DNA of 64,000 nt from Sphingomonas sp. Leaf22 (GTDB lineage: Bacteria; Pseudomonadota; Alphaproteobacteria; Sphingomonadales; Sphingomonadaceae), in the NCBI RefSeq assembly GCF_001421715.1, contig NZ_LMKP01000012.1:352501-416500 (forward strand), read 5' to 3'. The notes under the pieces are model-generated. The model was not told the origin of the DNA. It did no database searches and worked only from the letters and a program-made list of their open reading frames with translations. The translations under genes and the position numbers were made by a program. How positions within the stretch are numbered: position 1 is the first letter of the stretch; the number at the start of each line of letters is the position of its first letter. Below are positions 63,793 through 64,000 of this stretch, piece after piece.

Positions 63793-64000
63793 ATGGGGCA
63801 TTGGCTGGCCGATAAACGGACGGTGCAGGAAGAGGGCGTATTGACGCGGTTCGATCCGGTGTACTGGACCGTCGATTTTCCGCGACCGATGATGGCGTCG
63901 GTGGTGACGACCGCGCCGGATGCGCTGCGGGTGACATGCGTATTCTATCGGCGCGACGATCTGGCGGGGCTGATCTGGGCGTCGGAGGATCGGCACGACC
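63793..64000 (+). CDS. GTA tail/baseplate protein, 5' part only
   Basis: Open to the window end; 69 complete codons visible: MGHWLADKRTVQEEGVLTRFD, then [47 protein letters not shown]. This N terminus is typical of the gene that follows the tape measure in sphingomonad GTA clusters, annotated there as DUF2460 or tail-sheath-like; I cannot tell which from this fragment. Confidence 0.75.
   Translation, partial: MGHWLADKRTVQEEGVLTRFDPVYWTVDFPRPMMASVVTTAPDALRVTCVFYRRDDLAGLIWASEDRHD

Overview
The window is high-GC alphaproteobacterial DNA, most likely from a Sphingomonas-type sphingomonad. The evidence is a sciP (CtrA inhibitor) gene, succinylase-type DAP biosynthesis (dapD), sphingomonad-style unlinked housekeeping genes, a gene transfer agent (GTA)-type head-tail cluster, and many GC-rich palindromic intergenic elements. 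No rRNA, tRNA, insertion sequence, integrase or CRISPR array was seen.

Layout. 0-9.9 kb: msrA, an HWE histidine kinase, a GlsB-type membrane protein, sciP, mnmA, a HAD nucleotidase-dapD pair, nhaA, an M19 dipeptidase and a small secreted protein. 10-24 kb: etfBA, sucC with a 34-aa membrane ORF behind it, small membrane and lipoprotein genes, a TauE/SafE permease, prs, gltX, a TonB-like protein, the riboflavin genes ribD-ribE-ribB-ribH and a PEBP-family protein. 24.5-32 kb: a patatin, the tyrosine/homogentisate operon (hppD-hmgA-Rieske) beside a LysR gene and a perfect 20-bp palindrome, malate synthase G and a cupin. 32-48 kb: ftsE-ftsX-ydcF-like-plsC, an MJ0042 zinc-ribbon protein, hisC-tyrA, a CocE/NonD hydrolase, ftsH, tilS, a CpoB-like protein, a RodZ-like protein and ptsP. 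48.5-53.8 kb: a divergent XRE regulator/DUF6456 pair, a DUF2339 membrane protein, a GST and dapF.

54.1-64 kb is a GTA-like (domesticated phage) cluster cut off by the window end. Its order is small terminase, large terminase, portal, DUF6127, prohead protease, major capsid, connector, gp7-like, DUF3168, tail tube, gp10, tail chaperone, short tape measure, and a tail/baseplate gene. Most genes are chained by ATGA/GTGA overlaps. A divergent two-gene unit (56-aa ORF plus DUF2384 antitoxin-like protein) flanks it. Between large terminase and portal lies a roughly 1.2-kb accessory stretch with DUF2335. An unannotated 51-aa antisense ORF lies between portal and DUF6127, and a strong intrinsic terminator lies just before the capsid gene.

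Main hypothesis. The XRE and DUF6456 genes 5 kb upstream resemble the repressor/activator arrangement known for the Caulobacter GTA (RogA and GafY). The promoter regions before DUF6456 and before the terminase operon share a CATCTGG-Y-ACAA element. With the internal terminator, this suggests an activation plus antitermination circuit for GTA expression. A second theme is several families of interspersed palindromes. One copy sits in frame inside tilS, one supplies the stop codon of the DUF2339 gene, and one lies inside the GTA tail operon.
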